The notes beneath the pieces are model-generated. The model made no database searches. It saw nothing but the letters and a program-made list of their open reading frames with translations, and was not told the origin of the DNA. From Brassica napus (lineage: Eukaryota; Streptophyta; Magnoliopsida; Brassicales; Brassicaceae): a stretch of 64,000 nt of DNA. Positions 1 to 14,960 of this stretch are shown here, in pieces. Each line of letters opens with the position of its first letter. Position 1 is the stretch's first letter. Where the stretch lies: contig NC_063434.1 of assembly GCF_020379485.1 (NCBI RefSeq), positions 27,847,401 to 27,911,400 of the forward strand. The letters run 5' to 3'. Position numbers and translations under genes: made by a program.

Positions 1-3000
1 GGTTAGCCCATAGATTTTGAGAAACATTCAAAAATAGGAAAAATATGTTTTAATACATAGTTGCATCCTTCACTAACATATGATGAAGTTCAAAAAGGTT
101 TGGAACCTTTTTTGTCTCCGTTTTTCTAGAGAATAGCGATTTGATAGTGGTTAGTCCACCAATTTAGGGAGTATTATGAAGTTTTACTAAATTAATTGAA
201 AATAAATTAAAACGATGCCCATGTACCATGAAAATAAGTTTAATATACATTAATAAAAATGTAGAATGTGTTTAGAAATTTTAAAACAACTCCAAAGATC
301 ATATGCTTCATTATTAGAGCATTTACCGAAAAATTTAGTATTTTCGTAGTTAGCCCATAGATTTTGAGAAAAATTCAAAAATATGAAAATTCTTTTTTGA
401 TGCATAGTTGCATCCTTCACCAACATATGATGAAGGTCAAACAGGTTTGAAACCTTTTTTTGTCTCCGTTTTTCTTGAGAATAGCGATTTTATGGTGGTT
501 AGTCCACCAATTTAGGGAGTATTATGAAGTTTTATTAAATTAAGTGACAAAAAATTAAAACGATGTCCAGGTACTATGAAAATGAGTTTAATATACATTA
601 ATACAAATGTCGAATGTGTTTAGAAATTTTAAAACAACGCCAAAGATCATATGCTTCATTATTAGAGCATTTACCGAAAAATTCTGTATTTTCGTAGGGG
701 TTAAGCCCATAGATTTTGAGAAAAAATCAAAAATATGAAAATTTTGTTTTAATGCATAGTTGCTTCCTTAAATAACATATGATGAAGGTCAAAGAGGTTT
801 AAAACTTTTGTTATCTCCCTATTCCTAGAAAATTGCGATTTTATAGTGGTTATTCAACCAATTTAGGGAGTATTATGAAGTTTTACTAAATTAATTGATA
901 AAAAATTAAAACAATGCCCATGTACCATGAAAATGAGATTAATATATATTAATACAAATATAGAATGTGTTTAGAAATTTTAAAACAACCCCAAAGATCA
1001 TATGCTTCATTATTAGAACATTTACCGAAAAATTCAGTATTTTCGTAGGTGTTATCCATAGATTTTGAGAAAAATTCAAAAATATAAAAATTCTGGTTTA
1101 ATGCATAGTTGCATCCTTCACTAACATATGATGAAGGTCAAAGAGGTTTCGAACTTTTGTTGTCTCCATTTCCCAAAAAAATAGCGATTTTATAGTGGTT
1201 AGTCCACCAATTTAGGAGTATTATGAAGTTTTACTAAATTAATTGACAAAAAATTAAAACGATTCCTAGGTACCATGAAAGAGAGTTTAATATACATTAA
1301 TGCAAATGTAGAATGTGTTTAGAAATTTTAAAACACCCCAAGGATCATATGCTTCATTATTAGAGCATTTACCGAAAAATTCAGTATTTTCGTAGGGAAC
1401 CGCCCATAGATTTTGAGAAACATTCAAAAATAGGAAAAATATGTTTTAATACATAGTTGCATCCTTCACTAACATATGATGAAGTTCAAAAAGGTTTGGA
1501 ACCTTTTTTGTCTCCGTTTTTCTAGAGAATAGCGATTTTATAGTGGTTAGTCCTCCAATTTAGGGAGTATTATGAAGTTTTACTAAATTAATTGAAAACA
1601 AACTAAAACGATGCCCATGTACCATGAAAATAAGTTTAATATACATTAATAAAAATGTAGAATGTGTTTAGAAATTTTAAAACAACTCCAAAGATCATAT
1701 GCTTCATTATTAGAGCATTTACCGAAAAATTTAGTATTTTCGTAGGGGTTAGCCTATAGATTTTGAGAAAAATTCAAAAATATGAAAATTCTTTTTTGAT
1801 GCATAGTTGCATCCTTCACCAACATATGATGAAGGTCAAAGAGGTTTGAAACCTTTTTTTGTCTTCGTTTTTCTAGAGAATAGCGATTTTATGGTGGTTA
1901 GTCCACCAATTTAGGGAGTATTATGAAGTTTTATTAAATTAAGTGACAAAAAATTAAAACGATGTCCATGTACTATGAAAATGAGTTTAATATACATTAA
2001 TACAAATGTCGAATGTGTTTAGAAATTTTAAAACAACGCCAAAGATCATATGCTTCATTATTAGAGCATTTACCGAAAATTTCTGTATTTTCGTAGGGGT
2101 TAAGCCCATAGATTTTGAGAAAAAATCAAAAATATGAAAATTTTGTTTTAATGCATAGTTGCATCCTTAAATAACATATGATGAAGGTCAAAGAGGTTTA
2201 AAACTTTTGTTATCTCCCTATTCCTAGAAAATTGCGATTTTATAGTGGTTATTCAACCAATTTAGGGAGTATTATGAAGTTTTACTAAATTAATTGATAA
2301 AAAATTAAAACGATGCCCATGTACCATGAAAATGAGATTAATATATATTAATACAAATATAGAATGTGTTTAGAAATTTTAAAACAACCCCAAAGATCAT
2401 ATGCTTCATTATTAGAACATTTACCGAAAAATTCAGTATTTTCGTAGGGGTTATCCATAGATTTTGAGAAAAATTCAAAAATATAAAAATTCTGGTTTAA
2501 TGCATAGTTGCATCCTTCACTAACATATGATGAAGGTCAAAGAGGTTTCGAACTTTTGTTGTCTCCATTTCCCAAAAAAATAGCGATTTTATAGTGGTTA
2601 GTCCACCAATTTAGGAGTATTATGAAGTTTTACTAAATTAATTGACAAAAAATTAAAACGATTCCTAGGTACCATGAAAGAGAGTTTAATATACATTAAT
2701 GCAAATGTAGAATGTGTTTAGAAATTTTAAAACACCCCAAGGATCATATGCTTCATTATTAGAGCATTTACCGAAAAATTCAGTATTTTCGTAGGGAACC
2801 GCCCATAGATTTTGAGAAAATTCAAAAATAGGAAAAATATGTTTTAATACATAGTTGCATCCTTCACTAACATATGATGAAGTTCAAAAGGTTTGGAACC
2901 TTTTTTGTCTCCGTTTTTCTAGAGAATAGCGATTTTATAGTGGTTAGTCCACCAATTTAGGGAGTATTATGAAGTTTTACTAAATTAATTGAAAACAAAT

Positions 3001-6000
3001 TAAAACGATGCCCATGTACCATGAAAATAAGTTTAATATACATTAATAAAAATGTAGAATGTGTTTAGAAATTTTAAAACAACTCCAAAGATCATATGCT
3101 TCATTATTAGAGCATTTACCGAAAAATTTAGTATTTTCGTAGGGGTTAGCCTATAGATTTTGAGAAAAATTCAAAAATATGAAAATTCTTTTTTGATGCA
3201 TAGTTGCATCCTTCACCAACATATGATGAAGGTCAAAGAGGTTTGAAACCTTTTTTTGTCTTCGTTTTTCTAGAGAATAGCGATTTTATGGTGGTTAGTC
3301 CACCAATTTAGGGAGTATTATGAAGTTTTATTAAATTAAGTGACAAAAAATTAAAACGATGTCCATGTACTATGAAAATGAGTTTAATATACATTAATAC
3401 AAATGTCGAATGTGTTTAGAAATTTTAAAACAACGCCAAAGATCATATGCTTCATTATTAGAGCATTTACCGAAAATTTCTGTATTTTCGTAGGGGTTAA
3501 GCCCATAGATTTTGAGAAAAAATCAAAAATATGAAAATTTTGTTTTAATGCATAGTTGCTTCCTTAAATAACATATGATGAAGGTCAAAGAGGTTTAAAA
3601 CTTTTGTTATCTCCCTATTCCTAGAAAATTGCGATTTTATAGTGGTTATTCAACCAATTTAGGGAGTATTATGAAGTTTTACTAAATTAATTGATAAAAA
3701 ATTAAAACGATGCCCATGTACCATGAAAATGAGATTAATATATATTAATACAAATATAGAATGTGTTTAGAAATTTTAAAACAACCCCAAAGATCATATG
3801 CTTCATTATTAGAACATTTACCGAAAAATTCAGTATTTTCGTAGGGGTTATCCATAGATTTTGAGAAAAATTCAAAAATATAAAAATTCTGGTTTAATGC
3901 ATAGTTGCATCCTTCACTAACATATGATGAAGGTCAAAGAGGTTTCGAACTTTTGTTGTCTCCATTTCCCAAAAAAATAGCGATTTTATAGTGGTTAGTC
4001 CACCAATTTAGGAGTATTATGAAGTTTTACTAAATTAATTGACAAAAAATTAAAACGATTCCTAGGTACCATGAAAGAGAGTTTAATATACATTAATGCA
4101 AATGTAGAATGTGTTTAGAAATTTTAAAACACCCCAAGGATCATATGCTTCATTATTAGAGTATTTACCGAAAAATTCAGTATTTTCGTAGGGGGTTAGC
4201 CCATAGATTTTGAGAAACATTCAAAAATAGGAAAAATATGTTTTAATACATAGTTGCATCCTTCACTAACATATGATGAAGTTCAAAAAGGTTTGGAACC
4301 TTTTTTGTCTCCGTTTTTCTAGAGAATAGCGATTTTATAGTGGTTAGTCCACCAATTTAGGGAGTATTATGAAGTTTTACTAAATTAATTGAAAACAAAT
4401 TAAAACGATGCCCATGTACCATGAAAATAAGTTTAATATACATTAATAAAAATGTAGAATGTGTTTAGAAATTTTAAAACAACCCCAAAGATCATATGCT
4501 TCATTATTAGAGCATTTACCGAAAAATTTAGTATTTTCGTAGGGGTTAGCCCATAGATTTTGAGAAAAATTCAAAAATATGAAAATTCTTTTTTGATGCA
4601 TAGTTGCATCCTTCACCAACATATGATGAAGGTCAAAGAGGTTTGAAACCTTTTTTTGTCTCCGTTTTTCTAGAGAATAGCGATTTTATAGTGGTTAGTC
4701 CACCAATTTAGGGAGTATTATGAAGTTTTATTAAATTAAGTGACAAAAAATTAAAACGATGTCCATGTACTATGAAAATGAGTTTAATATACATTAATAC
4801 AAATGTCGAATGTGTTTAGAAATTTTAAAACAACCCAAAGATCATATGCTTCATTATTAGAGCATTTACCGAAAAATTCAGTATTTTCGTAGGGGTTAAG
4901 CCCATAGATTTTGAGAAAAATTCAAAAATATGAAAATTTTGTTTTAATGCATAGTTGCATCCTTAACTAACATATGATGAAGGTCAAAGAGGTTTAAAAC
5001 TTTTGTTATCTCCCTATTCCTAGAAAATTGCGATTTTATAGTGGTTATTCACCAATTTAGGGAGTATTATGAAGTTTTACTAAATTAATTGATAAAAAAT
5101 TAAAACGATGCCCATGTACCATGAAAATGAGATTAATATATATTAATACAAATGTAGAATGTGTTTAGAAATTTTAAAACAACCCCAAAGATCATATGCT
5201 TCATTATTAGAACATTTACCGAAAAATTCAGTATTTTCGTAGGGGTTGTTATCCATAGATTTTGAGAAAAATTCAAAAATATAAAAATTCTGGTTTAATG
5301 CATAGTTGCATCCTTCACTAACATATGATGAAGGTCAAAGAGGTTTCGAACTTTTGTTGTCTCCATTTCCCAAAAAAATAGCGATTTTATAGTGGTTATT
5401 CCACCAATTTAGGAGTATTATGAAGTTTTACTAAATTAATTGACAAAAAATTAAAACGATTCCTAGGTACCATGAAAGAGAGTTTAATATACATTAATAC
5501 AAATGTAGAATGTGTTTAGAAATTTTAAAACACCCAAGGATCATATGCTTCATTAATAGAGCATTTACCGAAAAATTCAGTATTTTCGTAGGGGGTTAGC
5601 CCATAGATTTTGAGAAAATTCAAAAATATGAAAATATGTTTTAATGCATAGTTGCATCCTTCACTAACATATGATGAAGGTCAAAGAGGTTTGGAACCTT
5701 TTTTGTCTCCGTTTTTCTAGAGAATAGCGATTTTATAGTGGTTAGTCCACCAATTTAGGGAGTATTATGAAGTTTTACTAAATTAATTGAAAAAAATTAA
5801 AACGATGCCCATGTACCATGAAAATGAGTTTAATATACATTAATAAAATGTAGAATGTGTTTAGAAATTTTAAAACAACCCCAAAGATCATATGCTTCAT
5901 TATTAGAGCATTTACCGAAAAATTCAGTATTTTCGTAGGGGTTAGCCCATAGATTTTGAGAAAAATTCAAAAATATGAAAATTCTTTTTTAATGCATAGT

Positions 6001-6985
6001 TGCATCCTTCACTAACATATGATGAAGGTCAAAGAGGTTTGAAACCTTTTTTGTCTTCGTTTTTCTAGAGAATAGCGATTTTATAGTGGTTAGTCCACCA
6101 ATTTAGGGAGTATTATGAAGTTTTATTAAATTAAGTGACAAAAAATTAAAACGATGTCCATGTACCATGAAAATGAGTTTAATATACATTAATACAAATG
6201 TCGAATGTGTTTAGAAATTTTAAAACAACCCCAAAGATCATATGCTTCATTATTAGAGCATTTACCGAAAAATTCAGTATTTTCGTAGGGGTTAAGCCCA
6301 TAGATTTTGAGAAAAATTCAAAAATATGAAAATTTTGTTTTAATGCATAGTTGCATCCTTAAATAACATATGATGAAGGTCAAAGAGGTTTGGAACTTTT
6401 GTTGTCTCCCTTTTCCTAGAAAATAGCGATTTTATAGTGGTTAGTCCACCAATTTAGGGAGTATTATGAAGTTTTACTAAATTAATTGACAAAAAATTAA
6501 AACGATGCCCATGTACCATGAAAATGAGTTTAATATATATTAATACAAATGTAGAATGTGTTTAGAAATTTTAAAACAACCCCAAAGATCATATGCTTCA
6601 TTATTAGAACATTTACCGAAAAATTCAGTATTTTCGTAGGGGTTATCCATAGATTTTGAGAAAAATTCAAAAATATAAAATTCTGTTTAATGCATAGTTG
6701 CATCCTTCACTAACATATGATGAAGGTCAAAGAGGTTTGGAACTTTGTTGTCTCCATTTCCCAAAAAAATAGCGATTTTATAGTGGTTATTCCACCAATT
6801 TAGGAGTATTATGAAGTTTTACTAAATTAATTGACAAAAAATTAAAACGATGCCCATGTACCATGAAAAGAGAGTTTAATATACATTAATACAAATGTAG
6901 AATGTGTTTAGAAATTTTAAAACACCCAAGGATCATATGCTTCATTAATAGAGCATTTACCGAAAAATTCAGTATTTTCGTAGGG
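1..6985. repeat. Tetrameric higher-order repeat, ~1.4 kb
   Basis: Four monomer types follow each other as A-B-C-D and the set repeats about every 1398 bp. Sets start near 1, 1397, 2796, 4194 and 5594, and a new A monomer opens near 6985. A is marked by CATTCAAAAATAGG and TTTTAATACATAG. B is marked by ATTCTTTTTTGATGC and CACCAACATATG. C is marked by TTAAGCCCATAG and CCTTAAATAACATATG. D is marked by GTTATCCATAG, TTCTGGTTTAATG and TTTCCCAAAAAAATAGCG. The first three sets are almost identical, and the fourth and fifth are progressively blurred. Further right the order breaks up, although an isolated A-like monomer reappears near 10140. Confidence 0.9.
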
Positions 6986-9900
6986 GGAGCCCATAGATTT
7001 TGAGAAACATTCAAAAATAGGAAAAATATGTTTTAATACATAGTTTCATCCTTCACTAACATATGATGAAGGTCAAAGGTTTGGAACCTTTTTTGTCTCC
7101 GTTTTTCTAGACAATAGCGATTTTATAGTGGTTAGTCCACCAATTTAGGGAGTATTATGAAGTTTTACTAAATTAATTGAAAACAAATTAAAACGATGCC
7201 CATGTACCATGAAAATGAGTTTAATATACATTAATAAAATGTAGAATGTGTTTAGAAATTTTAAAACAACTCCAAAGATCATATGCTTCATTATTAGAGC
7301 ATTTACCGAAAAATTCAGTATTTTCGTAGGGATTAGCCCATAGATTTTGAGAAAAATTCAAAAATATGAAAATTCTTTTTAATGCATAGTTGCATCCTTC
7401 ACTAACATATGATGAAGGTCAAAGAGGTTTGAAACCTTTTTTTGTCTCCGTTTTTTCTAGAGAATAGCGATTTTATAGTGGTTAGTCCACAATTTAGGGA
7501 GTATTATGAAGTTTTACTAAATTAAGTGACAAAAAATTAAAACGATGCCCTTGTACCATGAAAATGAGTTTAATATACATTAATACAAATGTAGAATGTG
7601 TTTAGAAATTTTAAAACAACCCCAAAGATCATATGCTTCATTATTAGAGCATTTACCGAAAAATTCAGTATTTTCGTAGGGGTTAAGCCCATAGATTTTG
7701 AGAAAAATTCAAAAATGAAAATTTTGTTTTAATGCATAGTTGCATCCTTCATAACATATGATGAAGGTCAAAGAGGTTTGAAACTTTGTTGTCTCCGTTT
7801 TCCTAGAAAATAGCGATTTTATAGTGGTTAGTCAACCAATTTAGGGAGTATTATGAAGTTTTACTAAATTAATTGACAAAAAATTAAAACGATGCCCATG
7901 TACCATGAAAATGAGTTTAATATACATTAATACAAATGTAGAATGTGTTTAGAAATTTTAAAACAACCCCAAAGATCATATGCTTCATTATTAGAGCATT
8001 TACCGAAAAATTCAGTATTTTCGTAGGGGTTAGCCCATAGATTTTGAGAAAAATTAAAAATATGAAAATTCTGTTTAATGCATAGTTGCATCCTTCACTA
8101 ACATATGATGAAGGTCAAAGAGGTTTGGAACTTTTTGTCTCCATTTCCCTAGAAAATAGCGATTTTATAGTGGTTAGTCCACCAATTTAGGGAGTATTAT
8201 GAAGTTTTACTAAATTAATTGACAAAAAATTAAAACGATGCCCATGTACCATGAAAATGAGTTTAATATACATTAATACAAATGTAGAATGTGTTTAGAA
8301 ATTTAAAAACAACCCCAAAGATCATATGCTTCATTATTAGAGCATTTACCGAAAAATTCTGTATTTTCGTAGGGGTTAGCCCATAGATTTTGAGAAAAAA
8401 ATCAAAAATATGAAAATTTGTTTTAATGCATAGTTGCATCCTTCACTAACATATGATGAAGGTCAAAGAGGTTTGGAACTTTTGTTGTCTCCCTTTTCCT
8501 AGAAAATAGCGATTTTATAGTGGTTAGTCCACCAATTTAGGGAGTATTATGAAGTTTTACTAAATTAATTGACAAAAAATTAAAACGATGCCCATGTACC
8601 ATGAAAATGAGTTTAATATACATTAATACAAATGTAGAATGTGTTTAGAAATTTTAAAACAACCCCAAAGATCATATGCTTCATTATTAGAACATTTACC
8701 GAAAAATTCAGTATTTTCGTAGGGGTTATTAGCCCATAGATTTTGAGAAAAATTCAAAAATATGAAAATTCTGTCTAATTGCATAGTTGCATCTTTCACT
8801 AACATATGATGAAGGTCAAAGAGGTTTGGAACTTTTCTTGTCTCCATTTCCCTAGAAAATAGCGATTTTATAGTGGTTAGTCCACCAATTTAGGGAGTAT
8901 TAAGAAGTTTTACTAAATTAACTGACAAAAAGATTAAAACGATGCCCATGTACCATGAAAATAAGTTTAATATGCATTAATACAAATGTAGAATGTGTTT
9001 AGAAATTTTAAAATAACCCCAAAAATCATATGCTTCATTATTAGAGCATTTACCGAAAAATTCAGTATTTTCGTAGGGGTTAGCCCATAGATTTTGAGAA
9101 AAATTCAAAAATATGAAAAATCTGTTTTAATGCATAGTTTCATACTTCACAACATATGATGAAGGTCAAAGAGGTTTGGAACCATTTTTGTCTCCGTTTT
9201 TCTAGAGAATAGCGATTTTATAGTGGTTAGTCCACCAATTTAGGGAGTATTATGAAGTTTTACTAAATTAAGTGACAAAAAATTAAAGCGATGCCCTTGT
9301 ACCATGAAAATGAGTTTAATATACATTAATACAAATGTCGAATGTGTTTAGAAATTTTAAAACAACCCCAAAGATCATATGCTTCATTATTAGAGCATTT
9401 ACCGAAAAAATTCAGTATTTTCGTAGGGGTTAGCCCATAGGTTTTGAGAAAAATTCAAAAATATAAAATTTCTGTTTTAATGCATAATTGCATCCTTCAC
9501 TAACATATGATGAAGGTCAAAGAGGTTTGAAACTTTTGTTGTCTATATTTCCCTAGAAAATAGCGATTTTATAGTGGTTAGTCCACCAATTTAGGGAGTA
9601 TTATGAAGTTTTACTAAATTAATTGACAAAAAATTAAAACGATGCCCATGTACCATGAAAATTATTTTAATATAAATTAATACAAATGTAAAATGTGTTA
9701 AAATATTTTAAAACAACCCAAAAGATCGTATGCTTCATTATTAGAGAATTTACCGAAAAAATCAGTATTTTCGTAGAGGTTAGCCCATTAATTTTGAGAA
9801 AAATTCAAAAATATAAAAATCTGTTTTAATGCATAGTTGCATCCTTCACTAACATATGATGAAGGTCAAAGAGGTTTGGAACCTTTTTTGTCTCCGTGTT

Positions 9901-12900
9901 TCTAGAGAATAGCTATTTTATAGTGGTTAGTCCACCAATTTAGAGAGTATTATGAAGTTTTACTAAATTAATTGACAAAAAATTAAAACGATGCCCATGT
10001 ACCATGAAACAGAGTTTAATATACATTAATACAAATGTAGAATGTGTTTAGAAATTTTAAAACACCCAAAGATCATATGCTTCATTATTAGAGCATTTAC
10101 CGAAAATTCAGTATTTTCGTAGGGGTTAGCCCATAGATTTTGAGAAAAATCAAAAATAGGAAAAATATGTTTTAATACATAGTTGCATCCTTCACTAACA
10201 TATGATGAAGTTCAAAGAGGTTTAGAACTTTTTTTGTCTCCGTTTTTCTAGAGAATAGCGATTTTATGTGGTTAGTCCACCAATTAGGGAGTATTATGAA
10301 GTTTTACTAAATTAATTGACAAAAAATTAAAACGATGCCCATGTACCATGAAAATGAGTTTAATATACATTAATAAAATGTAGAATGTGTTTAGAAATTT
10401 TAAAACAACCCCAAAGATCATATGCTTCATTATTAGAGCATTTACCGAAAAATTTAGTATTTTCGTAGGGGTTAGCCCATAGATTTTGAGAAAAATTCAA
10501 AAATATGAAAATTCTTTTTAATGCATAGTTGCATCCTTCACCAACATATGATGAAGGTCAAAGAGGTTTGGAACCTTTTTTGTCTCCGTTTTTCTAGAGA
10601 ATAGCGATTTATAGTGGTAGTCCACCAATTTAGGGAGTATTATGAAGTTTTACTAAATTAAGTGACAAAAAATTAAAACGATGCCCATGTACCATGAAAA
10701 TGAGTTTAATATACATTAATACAAATGTAGAATGTGTTTAGAAATTTTAAAACAACCCCAAAGATCATATGCTTCATTATTAGAGCATTTACCGAAAAAT
10801 TCAGTATTTTCGTAGGGTTTAGCCCATAGATTTTGAGAAAAATCAAAAATATGAAAATTTGTTTTAATGCATAGTTGCATCCTTCACTAACATATGATGA
10901 AGGTCAAAGAGGTTTGGAACTTTTGTTGTCTCCGTTTTCTCTAGAAAATAGCGATTTTATAGTGGTTAGTCCACCAATTTAGGGAGTATTATGAAGTTTT
11001 ACTAAATTAATTGACAAAAATTAAAACGATCCCATGTACCATGAAAATGAGTTTATATACATTAATACAAATGTAGAATGTGTTTAGAAATTTAAAACAA
11101 CCCCAAAGATCATATGCTTCATTATTAGAACATTTACCGAAATTCAGTATTTTCGTAGGGGTTATTAGCCCATAATTTGAAGAAAAATTCAAAAATATAA
11201 ATTGTCTATTGCTAGTTTGCATCTTTCACTAACATATGATGAAGGTCAAAGAGGTTTGGAACTTTTTTGTTGTCCCATTTCCTAGAAATAGCGATTTTAT
11301 AGTGGTTAGTCCACCAATTTAGGGAGTATTATGAAGTTTACTAAATTAATTGACAAAAAAAAAAACAATGAACGATGCCCATGTAAAATGAGTTTAATAT
11401 ACATTAATACAAATGTAGAATGTGTTTAGAAATTTAAAACAACCCCAAAGATCATATGCTTCATTATTAGAGCATTTACCGAAAAATTCAGTATTTTCGT
11501 AGGGTTAGCCCATAGATTTTGAGAAAAATTCAAAAATATGAAAAATCTGTTTTAATGCATAGTTGCATCCTCACTAACATATGATGAAGGTCAAAGAGGT
11601 TTGGAACCTTTTTGTCTCCGTTTTTCTAGAGAATAGCGATTTTATAGTGGTTAGTCCACCAATTTAGGAGTATTATGAAGTTTTACTAAATTAATTGACA
11701 AAAATTAAAACGATGCCCATGTACCATGAAAATGAGTTTAATATACATTAATACAAATGTAGAATGTGTTTAGAAATTTAAAACAACCCCAAAGATCATA
11801 TGCTTCATTATTAGAGCATTTACCGAAAAATTCAGTATTTTCGTAGGGTTAGCCCATAGATTTTGAGAAAATTCAAAAATATGAAAAATCTGTTTTAATG
11901 CATAGTTGCATCCTTCACTAACATATGATGAAGGTCAAAGAGTTTGGAACCTTTTTTGTCTCCGTTTTTCTAGAGAATAGCGATTTTATAGTGGTTAGTC
12001 CACCAATTTAGGGAGTATTATGAAGTTTTACTAAATTAATTGACAAAAATTAAACGATGCCCATGTACCATGAAAGAGTTTAATATACATTAATACAAAT
12101 GTAGATGTGTTTAGAAATTTAAAACAACCCCAAAGATCATATGCTTCATTATTAGAGCATTTACCGAAAAATTCAGTATTTTCGTAGGGGTTAGCCCATA
12201 GATTTTGAGAAAAATTCAAAATATGAAAATCTGTTTTAATGCATAGTTGCATCCTTCACAACATATGATGAAGGTCAAAGAGGTTTGGAACCTTTTGTCT
12301 CCGTTTTTCTAGAGAATAGCGATTTTATAGTGGTTAGTCCACCAATTTAGGGAGTATTATGAAGTTTTACTAAATTAATTGACAAAAATTAAACGATGCC
12401 CATGTACCATGAAAATGAGTTTAATATACATTAATACAAATGTAGAATGTGTTTAGAATTTTAAAACAACCCAAAGATCATATGCTTCATTATTAGAGCA
12501 TTTACCGAAAAATTCAGTATTTTCGTAGGGGTTAGCCCATAGATTTTGAGAAAAATTCAAAAATATGAAAATTCTGTTTTAATGCATATTGCATCTTTCT
12601 TCACTAACATATGATGAAGGTCAAAGAGGTTTGGAACTTTTGTTGTCTCCATTTCCCTAGAAATATAGCGATTTTATAGTGGTTAGTCCACCAATTTAGG
12701 AGTATTATGAAGTTTTACTAAATTAATGACAAAAATTAAACGATGCCCATGTACCATGAAAATGAGTTTAATATACATTAATACAAATGTAGAATGTGTT
12801 TAGAAATTTTAAAACAACCCCAAAGATCATATGCTTCATTATTAGAGCATTTACGAAAAATTCAGTATTTTCGTAGGGGTTAGCCCATAGATTTTGAGAA

Positions 12901-14860
12901 AAATTCAAAAATATGAAAATCTGTTTTAATGCATAGTTGCATCCTTCACTAACATATGATGAAGGTCAAAGGGTTTGGAACCTTTTTGTCTCCGTTTTTC
13001 TAGAAAATAGCGATTTTATAGTGGTTAGTCCACCAATTAGGGAGTATTATGAAGTTTTACTAAATTAATTGACAAAAAATTAAAACGATGCCTGTACCAT
13101 GAAATGAGTTTAATATACATTAATACAAATGTAGAATGTGTTTAGAATTTTAAACAACCCAAAGATCATATGCTTCATTATTAGAGCATTTACCGAAAAT
13201 TCAGTATTTTCGTAGGGGTTAGCCCATAGATTTTGAGAAAATTCAAAATATGAAAATTCTGTTTTAATGCATAGTTGCATCCTTCACTAACATATGATGA
13301 AGGTCAAAGAGGTTTGGAACTTTTGTTGTCTCCATTTCCTAGAAAATAGCGATTTTATAGTGGTTAGTCCACCAATTTAGGGAGTATTATGAAGTTTTAC
13401 TAAATTAATTGACAAAAAATTAAAACGATGCCCATGTACCATGAAAATGAGTTTATATACATTAATACAAATGTAGAATGTGTTTAGAAATTTTAAAACA
13501 ACCCAAAGATCATATGCTTCATTATTAGAGCATTTACCGAAAATTCAGTATTTTCGTAGGGGTTAGCCATAGATTTTGAGAAAAATTCAAAAATATGAAA
13601 AATCTGTTTTAATGCATAGTTGCATCCTTCACTAACATATGATGAAGGTCAAAGAGGTTTGGAACCTTTTTTGTCTCCGTTTTTCTAGAGAATAGCGATT
13701 TTATAGTGGTTAGTCCACCAATTTAGGGAGTATTATGAAGTTTTACTAAATTAATTGACAAAAAATTAAAACGATGCCCATGTACCATGAAAATGAGTTT
13801 AATATACATTAATACAAATGTAGAATGTGTTTAGAAATTTTAAAACAACCCCAAAGATCATATGCTTCATTATTAGAGCATTTACCGAAAATTCAGTATT
13901 TTCGTAGGGTTTTGAGAAAAATTCAAAAATATGAAAAATCTGTTTTAATGCATAGTTGCATCCTTCACAACATATGATGAAGGTCAAAGAGTTTGGAACC
14001 TTTTTGTCTCCGTTTTTCTAGAGAATAGCGATTTTATAGTGGTTAGTCCACCATTTTAGGGAGTATTATGAAGTTTTACTAATTAATTGACAAAAAATTA
14101 AAACGATGCCCATGTACCATGAAAATGAGTTTAATATACATTAATACAAATGTAGAATGTGTTTAGAAATTTAAAACAACCCCAAAGATCATATGCTTCA
14201 TTATTAGAGCATTTACCGAAAATTCAGTATTCGTAGGGTTAGCCCATAGATTTTGAGAAAAATTCAAAAATATAAAATTCTGTTTTAATGCATAGTTGCA
14301 TCCTTCACTAACATATGATGAGGTCAAAGAGGTTTGGAACCTTTTGTTGTCTCCTTTCCCTAGAAATAGCGATTTTATAGTGGTTAGTCCACCATTTAGG
14401 GAGTATTATGAAGTTTTACTAAATTAATTGACAAAAATTAAACGATGCCCATGTACCATGAAATGAGTTTAATATACATTAATACAAATGTAGAATGTGT
14501 TTAGAAATTTTAAAACACCCCAAAGATCATATGCTTCATTATTAGAGCATTTACCGAAAAATCAGTATTTTCGTAGGGTTGTTAGCCCATAGATTTTGAG
14601 AAAAATTCAAAATATAAAAAAATTGTTTTAATGCATAGTTGCATCCTTCACTAACATATGATGAAGGTCAAAGAGGTTTGGAACCTTTTTGTCTCCGTTT
14701 TCTAGAGAATAGCGATTTTATAGTGGTTAGTCCACAATTTATTTAGGAGTATTATGAAGTTTTAACTAAATTATTGACAAAAAATTAAAACGATGCCATG
14801 TACCATGAAAAGAGTTTAATATACATTAAACAAATGTAGAATGTGTTTAGAAATTTAAAA

Positions 14861-14960
14861 NNNNNNNNNNNNNNNNNNNNNNNNNNNNNNNNNNNNNNNN
14901 NNNNNNNNNNNNNNNNNNNNNNNNNNNNNNNNNNNNNNNNNNNNNNNNNNNNNNNNNNNN
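14861..14960. other. Assembly gap (100 N)
   Basis: Exactly 100 N characters interrupt a satellite monomer. The round number suggests a gap of unknown length, so the true monomer count is uncertain. Sequence on both sides belongs to the same satellite. Confidence 0.99.
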
